This document shows, piece after piece, positions 1-8,726 of a DNA stretch of 57,300 bases. How positions within the stretch are numbered: position 1 is the first letter of the stretch; each line of letters starts with the position of its first letter. Made by a program: the position numbers and the translations under genes. Under the pieces are notes generated by a model. It was not told where the DNA came from, did no database searches, and worked only from the letters and a program-made list of their open reading frames with translations. Location: NCBI GenBank assembly GCA_902523185.1, contig CABYYJ010000007.1:1-57300 (forward strand), given 5' to 3'. The stretch comes from an uncultured Pelagibacteraceae bacterium. Its GTDB lineage: Bacteria > Pseudomonadota > Alphaproteobacteria > Pelagibacterales > Pelagibacteraceae.

Positions 1-9
1 CACTAATAA

Positions 10-777
10 ATGAAAAAACCATTAATAATATCTGACAATAATTTAAAGTCTAAATTAGTAAAAAAACAAATATTATCACTATTTAAAAATAATCAAATTT
101 TAAAAAAGAATGTTGTAATCGTTATCGGGGGTGACGGGTTCATGCTTAAAACATTAAAAAAAAATCAAAAAACAAAAAAAATATTTTATGGAGTAAATTC
201 AGGTAATTACGGTTTCTTAATGAATAAATTTTCAAAAAAAAATTTGATAAAGAATATTAATAAATCAAATATGATTTCAATTTCGCCTTTGGAAATGGTT
301 GTAAAGACTAAAAATAAAATTAAGAAATGTTTAGCAATAAATGAAGTTTCAATTTTAAGACAAAGTAGGCAGGCTGCAAATTTATCAATAAAAAATAAGT
401 CAAATTTTATTATGAAAAAATTAGTTTCAGATGGTGTTTTAGTTTCAACCCCTGCAGGAAGTACTGCATACAATCTATCCGTACACGGTCCGATTTTAGA
501 TTTAAATTCAAAAAAAATTTCAATTGCTCCAATAAGCGCCTTTAGACCAAGAAGATGGAAAGGCAAAGTAGTGAGTGATAGATCAAAAATAACAATTAAA
601 AATTTAAATCCTAAAAAAAGACCTATTAGTGCAGTAGCTGATAATATAGAGTTGAGAAATGCCATAAAGATAACTATTAAAACAAATAAAAATATTAAAT
701 TTAAGCTTATGTATGATAAAAATAGAAGTTTACAAAAAAAAATTAAAATAGAACAAATTAGAAGAGAAGTATCTTAA
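10..777 (+). CDS. nadK: NAD kinase
   Basis: Phosphorylates NAD+ to NADP+ with ATP in the cytoplasm, supplying NADPH for biosynthesis. The 255-residue product has the diagnostic GGDG motif (residues 40-43) after a short Rossmann-like beta strand, a later 'NEVSILR' segment and the 'STAYNLSVHGPIL' NAD-binding segment, all characteristic of the NadK/PpnK family. Length is within the range of compact alphaproteobacterial NadK proteins. ATG at position 10 directly follows a TAA at 7-9 that may end an upstream gene, so it may be the distal gene of an operon cut by the window edge. The next gene starts 29 bases downstream on the same strand. Confidence 0.93.
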   Translation: MKKPLIISDNNLKSKLVKKQILSLFKNNQILKKNVVIVIGGDGFMLKTLKKNQKTKKIFYGVNSGNYGFLMNKFSKKNLIKNINKSNMISISPLEMVVKTKNKIKKCLAINEVSILRQSRQAANLSIKNKSNFIMKKLVSDGVLVSTPAGSTAYNLSVHGPILDLNSKKISIAPISAFRPRRWKGKVVSDRSKITIKNLNPKKRPISAVADNIELRNAIKITIKTNKNIKFKLMYDKNRSLQKKIKIEQIRREVS

Positions 778-806
778 ATTAAATTTTAGATACTAGATTT
801 TCAGAA

Positions 807-2954
807 ATGAAAAAATTTTTTTTAATTATTATATTTTATCTCTTTTTTTTAACCTCAAATTCAGTTGCATTTATAGAATTTAAACAATCAAAAAATATTT
901 CTTCAGACACAGAGCAAGCTAGAGGAATAAATTTTAAGCCAGACGGAACTATAATGTATATAACTAACCGAAAAGCTGCTTCAGGTGCTGAAGGCCAAAA
1001 AGGGCAAGTAACTCAATATTCTCTTAGTACACCTTTTGATATAAGCACAGCAAAAAAAACATCTCAAACAGATTTATTAGGTAGTAATGATGCTACAGTG
1101 TTGAAATATCCTCATGCAATTGAATTTAAACCGGACGGAACCAAAATGTTTGTAACCGCAGGAGACGCAGTCGCAGCCGTTTATCAATATAATTTAACTA
1201 CTGCTTGGGACTCATCCTCAGCAGAATTTGAAGCAAGATATTATGAGGGCAGAACCGATGTAAAACATCTAAGAACTTTAGCATTTAAACCTGATGGCAC
1301 ACGTATGTTTGTAGGTGGCAAAGATGATCCTGCAACAACTGGCAAAATAAAACAATTTACGCTCACAAATCCCTGGGATCTATCATCTGGAGTTTCAGAA
1401 GCTGGTCTGTCAGCTGATATAGGCGGCTCTGAACCTAATCTTAGAAATGCACAATTCGACGATACTGGAAAAATATTATATGTCGGTGGTAATGATACTG
1501 ATCAAATACATAAATATACTTTAAGTACAGCCTGGGATATTTTAACTTTATCGACTTCTTTTACTTCATTTCAATTAGTTAGCGGATTTTCACAAATGAG
1601 AGGTTTTATATTTGTTGCAGGTTTTACAAGATTATATGTTGTTGATGATACTTCTACAACAAGTACAGTTTTAGAGTATAGTCCATCTTGTTCCGTGATC
1701 ACATGTAGTGATCCCTCAAACGATGGAGATGTTAAAGCAATTATTGATGCCAATGTTGAATTATCAAAACTTGTAATTCAGCACATTACTCTTCCAATCT
1801 TTCATCGAATGGAATGGCTTAGAAGGCATAAAAATAATGAAAATTTATCTAATCTTAATGCAAAAGTTGATTTTAAAAACGAGGAAATTTCAAAATTGTT
1901 TAGTGCTTTTAAAAACTCAAAAAATGAAGTCCACAGAAGTTATAATAATGATGATTGGTTTAAATGGAGCGAGGGTAGGGTTAGTTTAGGAAAAAGTAAA
2001 TCAGGAAACTCATCATCAAGAAAATTTAATAGTAAAGGGATTTCATTTGGTGCAGATAAAATAAAAAAAGATGAAAGAGACACAATACACGGGTTTGTTT
2101 TTCAGTATGGAGTTGATGATGTTAAAATTGGAAATAGGGGAACAAAATTAGAGACAGATACCTATAGTTTAGCACTGTACAATACAAAACTTAGCGATAA
2201 TGGCATTTTTAGAGATACATTAATCGGAGGCAGTTTATTAGAAATCGATCAAAAAAGGGTTACTACTTACAGCAACACGCTAAAAGGTGATCGAAGTGGA
2301 CACCAGATCTTTGGTTCATTCAATTTTGGAAAAAGATTAAGCGATGAAAAAATAAATCTGAATCCTAGCATTAAATTAGATTTAGGATACACAACACTGA
2401 AATCTTTTGATGAAAAAACGCTACTAGGAAATACTTTTGAAGATGCACTGGGTTTTAAAGTTCAAAATATTGCATCAGCACTAACTACAATTGGTGTAAT
2501 CTTAGATACGACCGATAAAAGAGATAACGAAACCACTAATCATTATGTTCGACTAGATTATATTGCAGATTTAAGTCAATCATCAGATGCAGAATTTTAT
2601 TATCTAAATGATCAAAGTACAACTTATAATTACAAAGCAGATGATAAATCGATTCATAATTTTAAGATTGGTTATGGTTTTGATGTAAGCTTAACTTCAG
2701 GTTGGTCATTAGTTGGTAATTTTGAAAGACTAAAAGCAAATGGAAAAGGTTATAGTAATGAAATTTATTTATCTGCTGGCTATGTTCCAATCGACAAAAT
2801 GAAACTTGTATTTAATTTAAATAATTTTGAGGATACGAGTTTGTCATTAAATAATAAAATAAATAATTTCGATTTTAAAATAAGTTCTAATTATAATTTT
2901 TTAAACGATACACCTGACTATAGTGCAAAAATAAATTTTTCAAAAAGGTTTTAA
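807..2954 (+). CDS. secreted propeller-repeat protein with C-terminal autotransporter-like beta-barrel
   Basis: Predicted surface or outer-membrane protein of 715 residues. Residues 1-21 form a signal peptide (KK, long hydrophobic run, then VAF). Residues 40-295 hold four clear repeats and one degenerate repeat: each has an F-K-P-D-G-T-x-M-(Y/F)-(I/V) strand (starting about residues 43, 107, 160 and 217), then Y-x-L-(S/T)-T-x-(F/W)-D. This is the pattern of beta-propeller blades. Two cysteines (295, 300) close this part. A linker around 335-365 precedes about 330 residues of alternating amphipathic strands ending in a C-terminal phenylalanine (FSKRF), as in autotransporter and other outer-membrane barrels. 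Ligand and function are unknown. The barrel assignment is inferred from strand pattern and the terminal Phe. Confidence 0.7.
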   Translation: MKKFFLIIIFYLFFLTSNSVAFIEFKQSKNISSDTEQARGINFKPDGTIMYITNRKAASGAEGQKGQVTQYSLSTPFDISTAKKTSQTDLLGSNDATVLKYPHAIEFKPDGTKMFVTAGDAVAAVYQYNLTTAWDSSSAEFEARYYEGRTDVKHLRTLAFKPDGTRMFVGGKDDPATTGKIKQFTLTNPWDLSSGVSEAGLSADIGGSEPNLRNAQFDDTGKILYVGGNDTDQIHKYTLSTAWDILTLSTSFTSFQLVSGFSQMRGFIFVAGFTRLYVVDDTSTTSTVLEYSPSCSVITCSDPSNDGDVKAIIDANVELSKLVIQHITLPIFHRMEWLRRHKNNENLSNLNAKVDFKNEEISKLFSAFKNSKNEVHRSYNNDDWFKWSEGRVSLGKSKSGNSSSRKFNSKGISFGADKIKKDERDTIHGFVFQYGVDDVKIGNRGTKLETDTYSLALYNTKLSDNGIFRDTLIGGSLLEIDQKRVTTYSNTLKGDRSGHQIFGSFNFGKRLSDEKINLNPSIKLDLGYTTLKSFDEKTLLGNTFEDALGFKVQNIASALTTIGVILDTTDKRDNETTNHYVRLDYIADLSQSSDAEFYYLNDQSTTYNYKADDKSIHNFKIGYGFDVSLTSGWSLVGNFERLKANGKGYSNEIYLSAGYVPIDKMKLVFNLNNFEDTSLSLNNKINNFDFKISSNYNFLNDTPDYSAKINFSKRF

Positions 2955-2965
2955 AAAATTTTTGA

Positions 2966-3041
2966 TGGTGCCCTCACACGGACTCGAACCGCGAACCTAT
3001 TGATTACAAATCAATTGCTCTACCAATTGAGCTATGAGGGC
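2966..3041 (-). tRNA. tRNA-Thr (anticodon TGT)
   Basis: Reading the minus strand gives a 76-nt cloverleaf: acceptor GCCCTCA pairs with TGAGGGC, the D-arm contains AGCTCAATTGGTAGAGC, the anticodon loop is TTTGTAA (anticodon TGT, threonine) and the T-arm contains GGTTCGAGTCC. The 3' CCA is encoded. It lies between the surface-protein gene and a minus-strand membrane-protein gene. In enterobacteria a tRNA-Thr(TGT) sits directly in front of the tRNA-Tyr/tRNA-Gly/tufB cluster. Here it is about 2.3 kb away on the opposite strand. Confidence 0.96.
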
Positions 3042-3130
3042 GAAGAGAATTTATTAAGATATATTAATCAATTCTTCAATAAAATTATTTGAGTATTTAC
3101 ACCTAGAATAGAATAATTCCAATTAATTTA

Positions 3131-4441
3131 TCAATTATAATGTAGATTCGCGATAATAAGAAAAAGAGATAAGTAAGAAAAAATAATTAGAGAGTTTTGT
3201 TTATTAAAATTTTTTAACGATTTAAATAAAGCAAACGCAATTATTGTGATAATTGGGTCAAAATATTCTTGCATTAAAGGCCAAAGCAATAGTGATATTA
3301 ATAAAAAGAAACTTATAATTATTATATCAAATTTACTCTCTAAATAATAAAAATACAAAAGCAAGAAAGAAAAAAAGAAAAATACGTAAGTGATTATTTC
3401 TTGATAGAGTACATTGTTTGTTAAAATCAAAGTTAGTTTATGGACAATACCCAGGCCTACCCAATAATTTGTGACGGTAAATTTCTCGAAATCAAAGTAA
3501 ATATAGTTGTAAACAATATACACTAAAAAGATTATTACAAAGTAGAAAGTTTTTCTATCTAAAATCATTTTTTTTAATTTAGAACTTATTTCACTGCTTG
3601 TAAAAAATATTATTGGCAAAAGGTAAAAGCTGATTATAGTTGCCGCATAACCAGCATGAATGAAATATAAATTCTTTATGTCAGAAAGTTCTGTTATAGT
3701 ATTCGGGTTTAGCTTTTGAGTTTTAACTGGAACTATTCCACTCCATATGTATATCAAATATAAATACGGTAGAGAGAAAAAGAAATATATCAATATAGTA
3801 TAAACTTTTAGTTTTATATTTATATTTAAAAAAATTACTGATAAAAAACAATACAAAGGTATTATAAGGAGTTTTAAGTCAAAATAGACAGATAACGAGC
3901 TAAAAAAAATGTTTAAAAAAAGTAAATAAAATTTTTTATTTCTACTTAAAATAAATTTTTCCAAAAATAATAAACTTAAAACAGCTGCAAAAATTCCATA
4001 ATTTTCATTTAAACCCCAGTAGCCACTTGTTCTGTAATAAGGACTTAAATAAATTAAAGATGATATTAAAAATAAGACTCTTTTATCTATTGAATAAAAT
4101 TTAATTTTCAAAAATTGATAAAAAATGATTGGAGTAGAAATTGACATGATAAAAACTGTATATCTATACTTCTCAAAATCACTATAAAAAGGGTTTAAGT
4201 ATTTATTAATTATATAAATTAAAGGACTTCTATTACCAAAAAACTCAGGGTGTAATATTGCATCTTTTAGACTATTAGTTTTGAAAATTTCAATATTTTT
4301 TCTTATCCAATCGCTATCACCAGCATATGCACCCATTCCTGCTGAGTTCTCATTAAAATAGAATCCAAGCGCGTAACTTAAAATTGGAATAAAAATTAAA
4401 ACATTATAAATTTTATCGTAAATATTTTTCCTATATTGCAT
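3131..4441 (-). CDS. polytopic membrane protein, possibly GT-C type glycosyltransferase
   Basis: A 436-residue hydrophobic protein with roughly ten to twelve predicted membrane helices. The first loop after helix 1 carries acidic and aromatic residues (AGDSDWIRKN about residues 39-48) and is followed by 'FGNRSPLIY'. This layout resembles GT-C fold membrane glycosyltransferases (PMT/ArnT-like), where an acidic residue in the first periplasmic loop is catalytic, but no family signature is clear enough to be sure. The gene lies 11 bases downstream of rlmB on the same strand and is probably co-transcribed with it. The function may be unrelated to rlmB. An alternative is a general O-antigen-type or uncharacterised membrane protein. 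Confidence 0.55.
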   Translation of the reverse strand: MQYRKNIYDKIYNVLIFIPILSYALGFYFNENSAGMGAYAGDSDWIRKNIEIFKTNSLKDAILHPEFFGNRSPLIYIINKYLNPFYSDFEKYRYTVFIMSISTPIIFYQFLKIKFYSIDKRVLFLISSLIYLSPYYRTSGYWGLNENYGIFAAVLSLLFLEKFILSRNKKFYLLFLNIFFSSLSVYFDLKLLIIPLYCFLSVIFLNINIKLKVYTILIYFFFSLPYLYLIYIWSGIVPVKTQKLNPNTITELSDIKNLYFIHAGYAATIISFYLLPIIFFTSSEISSKLKKMILDRKTFYFVIIFLVYIVYNYIYFDFEKFTVTNYWVGLGIVHKLTLILTNNVLYQEIITYVFFFFSFLLLYFYYLESKFDIIIISFFLLISLLLWPLMQEYFDPIITIIAFALFKSLKNFNKQNSLIIFSYLSLFLIIANLHYN

Positions 4442-4452
4442 GTTCTCTTAAG

Positions 4453-5214
4453 TTAAATTTTACTTTTAGTTTTCTTTAATTTTTGAAAAATATGATGACA
4501 AACAATAGAAACTGTATTCGAAATATTTAAACTTTCAATATTATTATTTATATTAATTTTAAATTTGAAATCAGAGTTTTCTAATGTTTTAGTTTTAATT
4601 CCAAATCCTTCAGATCCAAATAATAAAACATTTCTTCCCACCCAATTATTATCAGCAAAGTCTTTATTAGCACTCACATCAAAAGCACTTACCCAAAAAT
4701 TTTTAGTTTTTAAAAATTTTAATGTTGTATTAATGTTTGAAACTTTAAATATTTTTACATGCTCTGTTCCACCACTTGCACTTTTAAATAATAATTTACT
4801 TTTTGAAGGAAAGTTTCTTTCTTTAACAATTATCCCGTCAATATTAAAAGCAACTGCACTTCGAATTATCGACCCTATATTACGTGGATCTGTTACTTCC
4901 TCTAAAGCAATAAGATTTATATTATCCTTTTTATTTTCATTTATAAATTCTTTAAGAGTAATTTCCTCTAATTGTTCCACCTCTGCAATGAGACCTTGAT
5001 GAGAGGTTTCATCTCTACCGCACAGGTTATCGAGTTCCCTTTTAGACTTGTAAAAAATACTCACAGTTTTAAATAAATTTAAGGATTGATTTTCCCTATT
5101 AATTTTTTTTTTAGCATCTTCGGTTACAAAAACTCGCTCAATCTTTCTATTAGGATTTTTTAGTGCCTCTAAAACAGCATGCTTACCGACGATTAAAAAA
5201 GTGCTTTTTTTCAT
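4453..5214 (-). CDS. rlmB: 23S rRNA (guanosine-2'-O)-methyltransferase, TrmH/SpoU family
   Basis: Methylates the 2'-hydroxyl of a guanosine (G2251 in E. coli) in the peptidyl-transferase P-loop of 23S rRNA using S-adenosylmethionine. The 253-residue protein has an N-terminal substrate-binding domain (about 1-80; 'GKHAVLEAL' at 10-18) and a C-terminal SPOUT domain. The three SpoU motifs are visible: EVTDPRNIGSIIRSA (106-120, with N112 and R118), LLFGSEGFG (197-205) and LNISNTVSI (229-237). These fit RlmB better than the tRNA methylase TrmH. ATG at 5214 gives the standard family N-terminus. It is divergent from the tRNA-Tyr/tuf operon and upstream of the membrane-protein gene. Confidence 0.88.
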   Translation of the reverse strand: MKKSTFLIVGKHAVLEALKNPNRKIERVFVTEDAKKKINRENQSLNLFKTVSIFYKSKRELDNLCGRDETSHQGLIAEVEQLEEITLKEFINENKKDNINLIALEEVTDPRNIGSIIRSAVAFNIDGIIVKERNFPSKSKLLFKSASGGTEHVKIFKVSNINTTLKFLKTKNFWVSAFDVSANKDFADNNWVGRNVLLFGSEGFGIKTKTLENSDFKFKININNNIESLNISNTVSIVCHHIFQKLKKTKSKI

Positions 5215-5269
5215 GGTTTTTTTGCAGTTTTGAACAAATAATTAGCATATTTTATGGCAAAATGATTTA

Positions 5270-5297
5270 TTGCAATTATTCCATAAATGCTTATAAA
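5270..5297 (+). promoter_or_regulatory. candidate sigma-70 promoter of tRNA-Tyr/tRNA-Gly/tuf
   Basis: TTGCAA (5270-5275), 16-base spacer, TATAAA (5292-5297), in the 137-base gap between divergent rlmB and tRNA-Tyr. Transcription would start near 5304, about 48 bases before the tRNA. Four of six and five of six bases match the consensus boxes. In such an AT-rich gap a chance match is possible. Confidence 0.38.
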
Positions 5298-5351
5298 ACG
5301 CTTGTTGTTAAATGCTTTTTAAGTTAGTGGGTATCCCAACATTGTAATTTA

Positions 5352-5437
5352 GGAGGGGTACCAAAGCGGTCAAATGGGGCGGGCTGTAAACCCGTTGACT
5401 TCGGTCTTCGAAAGTTCGAATCTTTCCCCCTCCACCA
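5352..5437 (+). tRNA. tRNA-Tyr (anticodon GTA)
   Basis: An 86-nt class II tRNA with a long variable arm. Acceptor GGAGGGG pairs with CCCCTCC, the anticodon loop CTGTAAA carries GTA, the T-arm is GAAAG-TTCGAAT-CTTTC and the 3' CCA is encoded. It is the first gene of the tRNA-Tyr, tRNA-Gly, tuf, tRNA-Trp, secE series that is conserved in many proteobacteria. Confidence 0.96.
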
Positions 5438-5483
5438 AACTTAAAATCAATTAATAATAAAGAGCGCGATAAGTTTGGATATT

Positions 5484-5557
5484 GCGGGTGTAGTTCAATG
5501 GTAGAACGCTAGCCTTCCAAGCTGGATGTAAGGGTTCGATTCCCTTTACCCGCTCCA
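5484..5557 (+). tRNA. tRNA-Gly (anticodon TCC)
   Basis: A 74-nt cloverleaf: acceptor GCGGGTG pairs with TACCCGC (one wobble pair), anticodon stem-loop CTAGC-CTTCCAA-GCTGG with anticodon TCC, T-arm AAGGGTTCGATTCCCTT, encoded CCA. It lies 46 bases after tRNA-Tyr and 33 bases before tuf, so it would be processed from the same transcript. Confidence 0.96.
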
Positions 5558-5590
5558 AAAACTGAAAAAATTAAATTGAGGAAAAAATAA

Positions 5591-6790
5591 ATGTCAAAAG
5601 AAAAGTTTAACCGTAACAAACCACATTGTAACATCGGTACAATCGGTCACGTAGACCATGGTAAAACAACTTTAACTGCTGCAATAACTAAAGTTTTATC
5701 TGAAGCCGGAGGTTCAAGTAGCGCGAATTTTGTAGCTTATGATCAAATAGATAAAGCGCCTGAGGAAAAAGAAAGAGGAATTACTATCTCAACTGCACAC
5801 GTTGAATATGAAACTGATAAAAGACATTATGCTCACGTAGATTGCCCTGGACACGCTGACTATGTAAAAAATATGATTACAGGTGCAGCTCAGATGGACG
5901 GCGCAATACTGGTAGTTAATGCAGCTGATGGTCCAATGCCACAAACAAGAGAACACATTCTTTTGGCAAGACAAGTTGGAGTTCCGGCTATAGTTGTCTT
6001 TTTAAATAAGATAGATACTGTCAAAGACAAAGAATTAGTGGATTTAGTTGAGGAAGAAATTAGAGAACTATTAACCTCTTATAAATTTCCGGGAGACAAA
6101 ATTCCGATAATAAAAGGTTCTGCATTAAATGCAGTTGAAGGTAAAGACGAAGCAACCGGTAAAAATGCTATCATGGAATTAATGAAAGCTGTTGACGAAA
6201 CAATCCCACAACCCGATAGACCAAAAGATAAACCATTTCTAATGCCAGTGGAGGATGTTTTCTCTATTTCTGGAAGAGGAACAGTTGTTACTGGAAGAGT
6301 AGAGTCCGGAGTAATTAAGGTAGGTGAGGAAATAGAAATTGTTGGAATTAGAGATACGAAAAAATCAGTATGCACTGGGGTAGAAATGTTTAGAAAACTT
6401 TTAGATAGCGGTGAAGCGGGTGATAATATTGGTGCACTTTTAAGAGGTGTCGAAAGAGATGATGTTGAAAGAGGCCAAGTTTTATGTAAACCTGGATCAA
6501 TCACACCTCACACTGAATTTGAGTGTCAAGCTTATATCTTGAAGAAAGAGGAGGGTGGTAGACACACTCCATTCTTTACAAAGTATAGACCACAGTTTTA
6601 TTTTAGAACTACTGATGTGACAGGTGAAGTAACTCTACCTTCAGGAACAGAAATGGTAATGCCCGGAGATGATGGAAAATTCACTGTAAAATTAATTACA
6701 CCTATTGCAATGAGTGAAAACTTAAATTTTGCAATAAGAGAAGGTGGAAAAACAGTTGGAGCTGGAGTAGTAACTAAGATAATTAAATAA
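5591..6790 (+). CDS. tuf: elongation factor Tu
   Basis: GTPase that delivers aminoacyl-tRNA to the ribosomal A site. The 399-residue product shows the P-loop GHVDHGKT (19-26), DCPGH (G3, about 80-84), NKID (G4, about 136-139), and beta-barrel domains 2 and 3 ending in '[10 protein letters not shown]'. A GAGG Shine-Dalgarno lies about 10 bases upstream of the ATG. It occupies the 'tufB' position, between tRNA-Gly and tRNA-Trp/secE. No second copy follows fusA later in the window, so this may be the only tuf gene here. Confidence 0.98.
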   Translation: MSKEKFNRNKPHCNIGTIGHVDHGKTTLTAAITKVLSEAGGSSSANFVAYDQIDKAPEEKERGITISTAHVEYETDKRHYAHVDCPGHADYVKNMITGAAQMDGAILVVNAADGPMPQTREHILLARQVGVPAIVVFLNKIDTVKDKELVDLVEEEIRELLTSYKFPGDKIPIIKGSALNAVEGKDEATGKNAIMELMKAVDETIPQPDRPKDKPFLMPVEDVFSISGRGTVVTGRVESGVIKVGEEIEIVGIRDTKKSVCTGVEMFRKLLDSGEAGDNIGALLRGVERDDVERGQVLCKPGSITPHTEFECQAYILKKEEGGRHTPFFTKYRPQFYFRTTDVTGEVTLPSGTEMVMPGDDGKFTVKLITPIAMSENLNFAIREGGKTVGAGVVTKIIK

Positions 6791-6795
6791 CGCTT

Positions 6796-6871
6796 AGGAG
6801 CGTAGTTCAATTGGTAGAGCGCCGGTCTCCAAAACCGGAGGTTGTGGGTTCGAGTCCCTCCGCTCCTGCCA
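6796..6871 (+). tRNA. tRNA-Trp (anticodon CCA)
   Basis: A 76-nt cloverleaf: acceptor AGGAGCG pairs with CGCTCCT, discriminator G, encoded CCA, anticodon stem-loop CCGGT-CTCCAAA-ACCGG (anticodon CCA). It starts six bases after the tuf stop codon and ends 15 bases before secE, matching the tufB-trnW-secE order of many proteobacteria. Confidence 0.97.
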
Positions 6872-6886
6872 AAAAAATATAGAGAT

Positions 6887-7078
6887 ATGATTAATCCTTT
6901 AAAATTTATACAAGAAGTAAAACAAGAGACCTTTAGAATTACTTGGCCAACAAAAAAAGAAACTATGATGGGTGCAGTAATGGTTTTTGCCCTAGCATCA
7001 ATAGCAGCAATATTTTTTTTAATTATAGATCAGATTTTAAGATTTTTATTAAATCTAGTTCTTACAATTAATTTTTAG
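6887..7078 (+). CDS. secE: preprotein translocase subunit SecE
   Basis: Small essential subunit that clamps SecY in the SecYEG inner-membrane channel. The 63-residue protein has the minimal bacterial SecE form: a short amphipathic helix with 'FIQEVKQETFRITWPTKKE' (residues 7-25; the E-x-x-K-V-x-W-P-like signature) and one transmembrane helix (about 30-58). The ATG at 6887 was chosen because a longer in-frame reading would start inside tRNA-Trp. It lies directly before nusG, its usual partner, with secY further downstream in the same cluster. Confidence 0.93.
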   Translation: MINPLKFIQEVKQETFRITWPTKKETMMGAVMVFALASIAAIFFLIIDQILRFLLNLVLTINF

Positions 7079-7081
7079 TTT

Positions 7082-7606
7082 ATGAATTGGTATATTGTAC
7101 AAGCATACTCTGGTTTTGAAAAAAAAGTAGTTGAATCAATTAAAGAGATACTAAAAAAACATAAGTTATCAGAAAAACTTGAGGAAATTTTAGTTCCAAC
7201 TCATCAAGTTACAGAGGTTAAAAAAGGCAAAAGAACTAAAAAAGAAAAAAAATTTTTTCCTGGATATGTTTTAGTTAAAATAGATCTCAATAAACAGATT
7301 TATCATTTAATAAAAAATCTTCAAAAAGTTAGTGGATTTCTTGGTTCCTCAGATAAACCAACCCCAATTTCTGACAATGAAATAAAAAGAATATTAGGTC
7401 AGGTGTCAGAAAGTGCGGTGACACAAAAAATTGGTGTAAATTTCGAAATTGGAGAAAAAGTGAAGGTTTGTGATGGTCCCTTTGCATCATTTAATGGATT
7501 AATTGAGGAAATAGATGAAGAAAAATCTAGACTTAAAGTATCAGTTTCGATATTTGGTAGGGCAACCCCTGTAGATTTAGAATTTAATCAAGTGGAGAAA
7601 AACTAG
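7082..7606 (+). CDS. nusG: transcription termination/antitermination factor NusG
   Basis: Binds the beta' clamp of RNA polymerase, promotes processivity and links polymerase to Rho or ribosomal S10. At 174 residues it has the normal two-domain form: the NGN domain (residues 1-115, starting 'MNWYIVQAYSGFEKKV' with 'FFPGYVLVKI' near 60-70) and a KOW domain (about 122-174, 'GEKVKVCDGPFASFNG'). It lies three bases after secE and abuts rplK, the standard secE-nusG-rplKAJL-rpoBC order. Confidence 0.97.
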   Translation: MNWYIVQAYSGFEKKVVESIKEILKKHKLSEKLEEILVPTHQVTEVKKGKRTKKEKKFFPGYVLVKIDLNKQIYHLIKNLQKVSGFLGSSDKPTPISDNEIKRILGQVSESAVTQKIGVNFEIGEKVKVCDGPFASFNGLIEEIDEEKSRLKVSVSIFGRATPVDLEFNQVEKN

Positions 7607-8032
7607 ATGGCAAAAGAAATAACAGGTTATGTAAAGTTACAAATTAAAGGTGGTCAAGCAAATCCTGCTCCACCAGTTGGGCCTGCATTAGGTCAAAGAG
7701 GAATTAATATTATGGAATTCTGTAAGGCTTTCAATGAAAAAACAAAATCGTTTATGGGAAAACCAGTGCCAGTAGTAATTACAGTTTACAAAGATAAAAA
7801 GTTTGACTTTATTATTAAATCTCCGCCAGCTTCTCATTTCATAAGAGAAGCAGCAAAATTAAAAAGTGGATCAAGTGAACCAGGTAGAGTTGTAGCTGGA
7901 TCAATTACTATGAAACAAGCAGAACAAATAGCAAAAGAGAAAATGAAAGACCTGAATGCTTTTGATTTGAAAGAAGCGACTAAGATTATTTGTGGCTCTG
8001 CTAGATCAATGGGTATAGAAGTAAAAGAATAA
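7607..8032 (+). CDS. rplK: 50S ribosomal protein L11
   Basis: Binds helices 43-44 of 23S rRNA in the GTPase-associated centre and forms the base of the stalk used by EF-G, EF-Tu and release factors. At 141 residues it is the standard length. The proline-rich N-terminal stretch '[17 protein letters not shown]' (about 20-36) and the C-terminal RNA-binding part ending '[12 protein letters not shown]' are typical. The ATG follows the nusG stop codon directly, which suggests translational coupling. Confidence 0.97.
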   Translation: MAKEITGYVKLQIKGGQANPAPPVGPALGQRGINIMEFCKAFNEKTKSFMGKPVPVVITVYKDKKFDFIIKSPPASHFIREAAKLKSGSSEPGRVVAGSITMKQAEQIAKEKMKDLNAFDLKEATKIICGSARSMGIEVKE

Positions 8033-8034
8033 TT

Positions 8035-8721
8035 ATGAAAAATAGATCAAAAAGATACAAAGAACTTCTTAAAAAAAAAATAAATAACAAGAAGCTTTCT
8101 TTAAAAGAAATATTAGATTTAGTAAAAGAAAACTCAAACGCAAAACTCGAAGAGTCCATTGACGTTTCTTTAAGAATAAACCTAAAACAATCTAAGGGAG
8201 GTGACTTTAACTTACGGACTACAGTCAAACTTCCTAATGGATCTGGAAAAAAAGAAAAAATTGCAGTTTTATGTGAGCCAGATAAAATATCTGAAGCCAA
8301 AAATAGCGGTGCTGATATTTTTGGATCTGATGATTTGATAGAAAAAATCGCTTCAGGAAAATTTAATTTTACGAAATTAATATGCACTCCAGGTATGATG
8401 GGCAAAATTGGAAAACATGGTAAAGTTTTAGGTCCCAAAGGTTTAATGCCAAATCCTAAACTTGGTACTGTTTCAAATGACGTTAAAAAAGCAGTTCAAG
8501 ATTTAAAAACAGGTTTAGTAGAAATAAGAAATGACAAAGATGGAAATTTAGCATCAACAATTGGACGAAAAACCTACGCAACCGAAAAGCTTGAGGCAAA
8601 TTTTAAATTTTTCATAGATAGTATAAAAAAAGAAAAACCCGATACCATTAAAGGTGAGTTTATCAAAAATATATTCATAACATCAACAATGGGCATCTCT
8701 TATAAAGTTGGAGCAAAATAA
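8035..8721 (+). CDS. rplA: 50S ribosomal protein L1
   Basis: Forms the mobile L1 stalk that guides deacylated tRNA out of the E site. In many bacteria it also represses its own operon by binding the L11-L1 mRNA. The 228-residue product carries the L1 signature region 'GKIGKHGKVLGPKGLMPNP' (about residues 122-140) and both alpha/beta domains. It starts two bases after the rplK stop codon. I could not identify an L1-binding leader in the mRNA by eye. Confidence 0.96.
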   Translation: MKNRSKRYKELLKKKINNKKLSLKEILDLVKENSNAKLEESIDVSLRINLKQSKGGDFNLRTTVKLPNGSGKKEKIAVLCEPDKISEAKNSGADIFGSDDLIEKIASGKFNFTKLICTPGMMGKIGKHGKVLGPKGLMPNPKLGTVSNDVKKAVQDLKTGLVEIRNDKDGNLASTIGRKTYATEKLEANFKFFIDSIKKEKPDTIKGEFIKNIFITSTMGISYKVGAK

Positions 8722-8726
8722 CTCTT

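Noticed and set aside
4565-4999. 144-residue plus-strand open frame inside rlmB
   Set aside because: Antisense to the conserved SpoU domain, with a hydrophobic low-complexity product. A shadow of the real gene.
6079-6504. 141-residue minus-strand open frame inside tuf
   Set aside because: Antisense to EF-Tu. The Ser/Pro/Ile-rich product is typical of a reversed highly expressed gene.
6842-6886. N-terminal extension of secE beginning inside tRNA-Trp
   Set aside because: The extra 15 codons are tRNA sequence. ATG at 6887 gives the normal SecE N-terminus.
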